Assembly (NCBI GenBank): GCA_040508515.1
Contig: JBEVMS010000013.1
Span: 1 to 10,627 of the forward strand
From: JBEVMS01 sp040508515
GTDB lineage: Bacteria > Pseudomonadota > Gammaproteobacteria > Xanthomonadales > Rhodanobacteraceae
Reading direction: 5' to 3'
DNA: 10,627 bases
In this document: in pieces, positions 7,134-10,627 of the stretch
Layout of the letters: every line of letters starts with the position of its first letter
Position numbering within the stretch: position 1 is the first letter of the stretch
Notes under the pieces: generated by a model
The model's input: only the letters and a program-made list of their open reading frames with translations
Databases searched by the model: none
Told to the model about the DNA's origin: nothing
Position numbers and translations under genes: made by a program

Positions 7134-7572
7134 GATGATAGCCGCTGAACCCGACGATGGGCAGCAGGTAGCGGCTCAGCGATAACGGCCAAAAAACGAA
7201 CGGTGCATCCCGCGGTGACGCTGCCTTTTGATCGCGTTGTTCAATATCGCCCTCGCCACGCTGCAACGGATGCCGTTGCCGCCGTGGGTCATCGAAGCAT
7301 GCACGCGGGAACCGTGTCCGGCCTTGTGCCGAGTTAAGGCATACCATCCTCAGTCTCGGCGGAGCTGTCTGCCCCGGCCACATCGGGAGCAAGAACCGCA
7401 TGCTCAGGCAGTAACGCACGCAGGCGCTAGAGCAGCGTTCCGTCTTGCCACGTACTGCGGCATCGCGTGGTCAGGTGCCGCTGCGGCGGCATGAGTGTGT
7501 CAGGGCCAACGTCGACAATCCGCCCGGATGCCGCCAAGATGGCGGGCTTAGATCCTACGGATTCTGTTCAAT
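7134..7572. other. Long intergenic region between divergent phzF-like and rhomboid genes
   Basis: About 440 bp with no gene I can support. Frames that cross it lack ribosome binding sites and resemble nothing known; the long plus frame from 7467 merely runs in frame into the lipid-kinase gene. Structures present are a seven-base inverted repeat, AGCCGCT (7140-7146) and AGCGGCT (7170-7176), with a 23-base loop directly upstream of the phzF-like gene, and a small hairpin, CCGCC-AAGAT-GGCGG (7531-7545), about 28 bp ahead of the rhomboid start. It should carry promoters in both directions, but no convincing -35/-10 pair is visible. There is no tRNA or recognisable small RNA. Confidence 0.5.
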
Positions 7573-8184
7573 ATGTTGATTACATTGATCATCATCGCCG
7601 CCACCGCCGTGGTGTCGTTCATGGCGTTGAAAAATTCCAAGCTGATGGACGATCTGATCCTGTGGCCACCGGCGATCGTGCGCAATCGCGAGTATTACCG
7701 GCTGTTCACCTACGGACTGGTGCACGCGGATTTTTCGCACCTGTTCTTCAACATGTTGACGTTATTCTTTTTCGGCCGGGCGATGGAAGGCGTGTTCACC
7801 GCGCGACTGGGATCGCTGGGTTTTGCCGCGTTCTACCTGGGCGCCTTATTGGTGTCGATCCTGCCGACGTATATCAAGAATCGCAAAAGCAGCAGTTACC
7901 GCAGCCTGGGTGCGTCCGGCGCGGTGTCGGCGGTCCTGTTCGCCTACATTCTGTTCGCGCCCTGGTCGAAGATCCTCGTGCTGATTTTGCCGATTCCCGC
8001 AATCCTTTACGCAGTGCTGTACATCGTCTATTCGGTGATGATGGATCGGCGCGGCAACGATCATGTCAATCACAGCGCGCATCTGTGGGGCGCGGCCTAT
8101 GGCGTGATCTTCACGGTGCTTATCTATCCGCCCGTGCTACCTCTGTTTTTGAGTCAGCTATCGCAACCCCAATTGGGTTTCTGA
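7573..8184 (+). CDS. Rhomboid-family intramembrane serine protease
   Basis: The 203-residue protein has the compact six-helix rhomboid core with no long extra domain. Hydrophobic segments lie near residues 2-18, 52-72, 78-98, 112-128, 133-155 and 168-188. The catalytic serine is Ser115 in GASGA (113-117) and the partner histidine is most likely His170 in NHSAHLWGAAYG (166-177). The oxyanion-type motif HLFFN supplies His56 and Asn60, the equivalents of GlpG His150 and Asn154. Rhomboids cleave transmembrane segments of other membrane proteins inside the inner membrane; the substrate is unknown. The long luminal or cytoplasmic loop around residues 99-110 (TYIKNRKSSSYR) is basic. The ATG at 7573 follows an in-frame TAG but has only a weak ribosome binding site. 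The lipid-kinase gene starts 47 bp downstream, suggesting an operon. Confidence 0.93.
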   Translation: MLITLIIIAATAVVSFMALKNSKLMDDLILWPPAIVRNREYYRLFTYGLVHADFSHLFFNMLTLFFFGRAMEGVFTARLGSLGFAAFYLGALLVSILPTYIKNRKSSSYRSLGASGAVSAVLFAYILFAPWSKILVLILPIPAILYAVLYIVYSVMMDRRGNDHVNHSAHLWGAAYGVIFTVLIYPPVLPLFLSQLSQPQLGF

Positions 8185-8187
8185 CAA

Positions 8188-8214
8188 CCTCGCCGCGGCC
8201 GCGCCGATGCGAGG
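8188..8214 (+). repeat. Short GC-rich inverted repeat between the rhomboid and kinase genes
   Basis: CCTCGC (8188-8193) pairs with GCGAGG (8209-8214). The loop holds the self-complementary CGCGGCCGCG. No T tract follows, and the next gene starts 17 bp later, so this is not a terminator. It may only reflect high GC content. Confidence 0.3.
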
Positions 8215-8231
8215 CCGGCCGGGGGAAGGTC

Positions 8232-9155
8232 ATGCAAACGAAGTGGTTCGTTGTGCTCAATCGTGGGTCGGGCCGCGGCGACGCCGATGAGATCGAGCAA
8301 ATGATCCGTCAGGTGCTCACGCAGGCGGGGTTGCCTCATGCCATGTTTCCCGTCGAGAGCCCCGCGCAGCTCCATGCCTTGGCGCGGCAAGCGGTGAGCG
8401 AAGCGCAAGCAGTCGATGGCATCGTGGTAGTGGTCGGCGGCGATGGCACCATCAATGCGGTGACCCAGGCGGTATTGAGCAGCGGACTGCGTTTTGGGGT
8501 GCTGCCACAAGGCACGTTCAACTTCTTCGGCCGGTGCCAGGGCCTATCGACCGGCGACGCGGGTGTGGCGATGACGGCGCTGTTGGATGCCAAAGAGCGT
8601 CCGGTGCAGGTGGGCCTGGTCAATCAACGTGTCTTTCTGGTGAACGCCAGCCTTGGGCTCTATCCGGAATTGCTGGAACAGCGCGAGCAGGACAAACAGC
8701 GCTTCGGCCGCCATCGTCTTGTGGCGTTGGGCTCAGGGTTGGCGGTCCTGCTGGGCGCCCGACCGCGGCTTCGCCTGGAGCTGGAATGCGATGGCGAGCG
8801 TCAGCAGCTACACACCACCACCTTGGTGATCGGAAATAACCGACTGCAACTGGAGCAGTTGGAACTGAAAGAAGCCAACGAGGTGGAGCGCGGGCGCCTG
8901 GTCGGCATCGCAGTCAAGCCCGTCGGCCGCTGGCGCATGCTGGGGATGGCGGCGATGGGTCTGCTGGGACGGCTGGGCGAGGCGCAGAACGTACAGAGTT
9001 TCGCCTTCAGCACGTTGGAGCTGCATGTGCGTGGGCGGCGCCGGATCAAGCTGGCGTTGGACGGCGAAATTACCCATTTGGCGTTGCCCTTGCGCATTCG
9101 CGTGGCGAGTGAGCCCCTGCGCCTGCTGGTGCCCGGCGAACCGGTTTCCGCGTGA
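8232..9155 (+). CDS. Diacylglycerol-kinase-family (YegS/LCB5-type) lipid kinase
   Basis: The 307-residue product belongs to the diacylglycerol/sphingosine kinase family (bacterial DgkB, YegS), which transfer phosphate from ATP to a lipid hydroxyl at the membrane surface. The N-terminal strand carries FVVLNRGSGRGDADE (6-20). The nucleotide-binding GGDGT is at 69-73, followed by NAVTQAVL. LPQGTFNFFGR (91-101) matches the family 'LP-GT-N-FAR'. Near the C-terminus LDGEI (276-280) supplies the conserved Asp and Glu that help position metal and nucleotide, ahead of PLRIRVASEPLRLLVP. The frame is open upstream to 7467, but that part lies antiphase over the rhomboid gene and is not coding; I chose ATG 8232, preceded by a purine-rich GGGGGAAGG run whose spacing is slightly short. 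The lipid acceptor is unknown. The stop overlaps the phosphoesterase start. Confidence 0.92.
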   Translation: MQTKWFVVLNRGSGRGDADEIEQMIRQVLTQAGLPHAMFPVESPAQLHALARQAVSEAQAVDGIVVVVGGDGTINAVTQAVLSSGLRFGVLPQGTFNFFGRCQGLSTGDAGVAMTALLDAKERPVQVGLVNQRVFLVNASLGLYPELLEQREQDKQRFGRHRLVALGSGLAVLLGARPRLRLELECDGERQQLHTTTLVIGNNRLQLEQLELKEANEVERGRLVGIAVKPVGRWRMLGMAAMGLLGRLGEAQNVQSFAFSTLELHVRGRRRIKLALDGEITHLALPLRIRVASEPLRLLVPGEPVSA

Positions 9156-9958
9156 GCGCGCTGCTGCATATCTCTGATACCCATTTCGGCACCGAGCGCG
9201 CAACGGTGGTGGAGGCGCTGGTACGTCTGTGTCATCGCTTGCAGCCGACGTTGGTGGTGTTGTCCGGCGATATCACTCAGCGTGCGCGGCGCCATCAATT
9301 TGCCGCGGCGCGGGCGTTGATGGATCGGCTGAATCGGCCCTATTTGGTCATCCCGGGTAATCACGATATTGCCTTGTTCGATCTATGGTCGCGGCTGCGT
9401 CATCCGTATGGCTATCATCTTCAGGCGTTTGGCCCGACGCTGGAGCCGGTGTGGCAATCGGCGCAGTGGCTGGTGATAGGCGTCAACACCACGCGTTGGT
9501 GGCGACATAAGAACGGTGAGCTATCGCCCGGGCAGATCGAGCGGGTGGCACGCCTGCTGCGCACGGCTGCGCCGGGGCAGCGGCGGGTAGTGGTGACGCA
9601 CCAGCCGATGTTGGTGATCAAAGATGCCGATCAGCGCAATCTATTGCGTGGACACGCGCTGGCCGCCGCCCGTTGGGCCGAGGCTGGCGCCGATGTGTTG
9701 CTCGGGGGACATATCCATCTGCCCTACATGCGGCCGCTGCGCCAAGCGCTTCCAGCGATCGTCCGCGATGTGCTGGTGTTGCAGGCGGGCACGGCGGTAT
9801 CGCAACGCTTGCGGGCGGATATTTCCAACTCGGTCAACGTGCTGCACAGCGATGATCATCCGCTGGGGTGTCGTGCCGAACGCTGGGATTATCGTGATCG
9901 CGAGGACGACTTCGTACGCGTCGAGCAGTGCACATGGTCCATGGATAGGCCCTCCTAG
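9152..9958 (+). CDS. Calcineurin-like metallophosphoesterase (CpdA/Icc-like)
   Basis: The 268-residue protein has the complete dimetal-site motif set of the calcineurin-like phosphoesterases: ISDTHFG (Asp9, His11), SGDIT (Asp40), PGNHD (Asn70, His71), VVTHQP (His150) and GGHIHLPY (His187, His189). The order and spacing resemble class III cyclic-nucleotide phosphodiesterases (CpdA/Icc), although many relatives act on phospholipids or nucleotide-lipids instead, so substrate is open. There is no signal peptide or membrane segment, so it is cytoplasmic or peripheral. Its GTG start lies within the end of the lipid-kinase gene, in GTGA, giving a four-base stop/start overlap and probable translational coupling. 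This position suggests it acts on the kinase product or a related lipid intermediate, which is an inference only. About 100 bp separate it from the next gene. Confidence 0.93.
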   Translation: MSALLHISDTHFGTERATVVEALVRLCHRLQPTLVVLSGDITQRARRHQFAAARALMDRLNRPYLVIPGNHDIALFDLWSRLRHPYGYHLQAFGPTLEPVWQSAQWLVIGVNTTRWWRHKNGELSPGQIERVARLLRTAAPGQRRVVVTHQPMLVIKDADQRNLLRGHALAAARWAEAGADVLLGGHIHLPYMRPLRQALPAIVRDVLVLQAGTAVSQRLRADISNSVNVLHSDDHPLGCRAERWDYRDREDDFVRVEQCTWSMDRPS

Positions 9959-10007
9959 CACTGCGCAATCACCTCGGATACACCCGCGCGGTGCTAATGC
10001 TCGTGGT

Positions 10008-10028
10008 CACCGGGCGTGCCCATTGGTG
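10008..10028 (+). repeat. Bulged inverted repeat ahead of the basic-protein gene
   Basis: CACC (10008-10011) can pair with GGTG (10025-10028), and inside them GGG (10012-10014) with CCC (10019-10021), leaving a three-base bulge ATT. It ends 14 bp before the AGGAGG at 10043. It is weak and could be chance; a leader hairpin or a remnant terminator of the upstream operon are the other readings. Confidence 0.25.
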
Positions 10029-10042
10029 CGCCCCATGCCCCC

Positions 10043-10048
10043 AGGAGG
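10043..10048 (+). promoter_or_regulatory. Strong ribosome binding site of the basic-protein gene
   Basis: AGGAGG stands seven bases ahead of the ATG at 10056. It decides that the plus strand, not the long overlapping minus-strand frame, is coding here. Confidence 0.8.
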
Positions 10049-10055
10049 AGCACGC

Positions 10056-10627
10056 ATGGCCACTGTCCGTAAGTCCGTCAGCAAGCAGACCACCGCCAAA
10101 CAAAGCAGCGCTAAACAGAATGCCGCTAATAAAGCCGGCCCCAAGAAAGCCGCAGCGTCATCGGCCGGCGCCAAGAAGCGAGTTGCCGGCCAACCCTCAG
10201 TCGGCCGCAGTGCATCAAAGAATAAATTGGCCGTAAAGAAGGCTGTGACCAAGAAAGTATCGGTCAAGGAATCTGTCACCGTTAAAGCGGCTGCAAAGAA
10301 GGGTTCGGCGAAAGGGGCGACCAACGGTGGACGGCCAACCAGCCAGCCGGCCAGTGGCACGCGTGCCAGCACCCGCGGCGGTGCCGACACAGCGACACGC
10401 AAGGCCGTTACAGGTAAGAAGGCAGCGGTCGCGACGAAGTCGGCGAGAGGGCCTCGGTCCAGTGGCACCAAGACGGCGCCTGCACGGGGCGCTACGAGCA
10501 AGGCCACGCCTAAGAAAGTCGCGCAGAAGAAGGCACGCAATGCGCCGGGCGGACCCAAGATGGCCTCGCGCGACGTGGTTCGTTCTGCCGCTGCCGATCC
10601 GGGCAAACGTAAAACTTCCGCGCCGGC
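10056..10627 (+). CDS. Lys/Ala-rich, highly basic disordered protein, N-terminal part (runs off the right edge)
   Basis: The frame is open for 190 codons to the edge with no stop. The translated part is rich in Ala, Lys, Ser, Thr, Gly and Arg, with eight KK pairs (for example PKKAAA, AKKRVAG, VKKAVTKKV, PKKVAQKKAR). It has only four acidic residues and one leucine, and it has no Phe, Tyr, Trp, His, Cys or Ile. It must be intrinsically disordered and should bind nucleic acid. Two readings fit: a bacterial histone-H1-like or AlgP-like DNA-binding protein, or the Lys/Ala-rich N-terminal extension that some Xanthomonadales proteins carry, notably DksA-type RNA polymerase factors. No folded domain is visible yet. 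The AGGAGG site seven bases ahead of the ATG supports the start. A long minus-strand frame over the same bases is a mirror of the repetitive codons. Regulation is not evident. Confidence 0.85.
   Translation, partial: MATVRKSVSKQTTAKQSSAKQNAANKAGPKKAAASSAGAKKRVAGQPSVGRSASKNKLAVKKAVTKKVSVKESVTVKAAAKKGSAKGATNGGRPTSQPASGTRASTRGGADTATRKAVTGKKAAVATKSARGPRSSGTKTAPARGATSKATPKKVAQKKARNAPGGPKMASRDVVRSAAADPGKRKTSAP

Noticed and set aside
7467..8231. N-terminal 255 codons of the plus frame leading into the lipid kinase
   Set aside because: This part overlaps the clear rhomboid gene in another frame and shows no kinase-family similarity before the Met at 8232.
10007..10606. Minus-strand open frame (199 codons) at the right end, hydrophobic-looking
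   Set aside because: It is the reverse complement of Lys/Ala codons, which read as Phe/Leu/Ala/Val; the plus strand has an AGGAGG site and an uninterrupted basic protein.

Overview
This is about 10.6 kb of high-GC bacterial chromosome with tightly packed, mostly housekeeping or stress-type genes. Gene content (OsmC, HI0933/YhiN-type flavoprotein, UPF0178/YaiI, PhzF-like protein, a rhomboid and lipid-kinase cluster, a Lys/Ala-rich basic protein) and base composition suggest a gammaproteobacterium, plausibly of the Xanthomonadales (Xanthomonadaceae/Rhodanobacteraceae). That placement is an inference; no rRNA or other marker gene is present. I see no tRNA, rRNA, insertion sequence, phage gene, CRISPR array or attachment site.

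Layout. At the left edge an osmC-type peroxidase gene runs off the window on the minus strand (128 to 1). It diverges from a small GNAT-like acetyltransferase (321-611), which is followed by a DUF1345 membrane protein (666-1358). A membrane-bound diguanylate cyclase (1620-3020) follows, with GGEEF active site and an intact RxxD inhibitory site. Next come an HI0933/YhiN-family flavoprotein (3249-4427, GTG start chosen over a longer reading) and a 6-phosphogluconate/3-hydroxyisobutyrate-type dehydrogenase (4470-5357). A 94-residue protein of unknown function (5469-5753) sits behind a perfect 8-bp inverted repeat. It converges on, and overlaps by 23 bp, a minus-strand pair: a PhzF-family protein (7106 to 6222) and a YaiI/UPF0178 protein (6225 to 5731), joined by a GTGA stop/start overlap.

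A gene-free stretch of about 440-470 bp separates that pair from a plus-strand cluster: rhomboid protease (7573-8184), diacylglycerol-kinase-family lipid kinase (8232-9155) and calcineurin-like metallophosphoesterase (9152-9958). The last two overlap by four bases and are probably translationally coupled. The window ends inside an open reading frame with a strong ribosome binding site (10056 onward). It encodes an extremely basic, disordered Lys/Ala/Ser/Thr-rich protein, either a histone-H1-like protein or the N-terminal extension of a larger one such as a DksA-type factor.

I found no clear new defence or mobile system. The most interesting items are the coupled lipid kinase-phosphoesterase pair downstream of a rhomboid, the truncated basic protein, the hairpin in front of the unknown 94-residue gene, and the unassigned membrane sensor domain of the cyclase.
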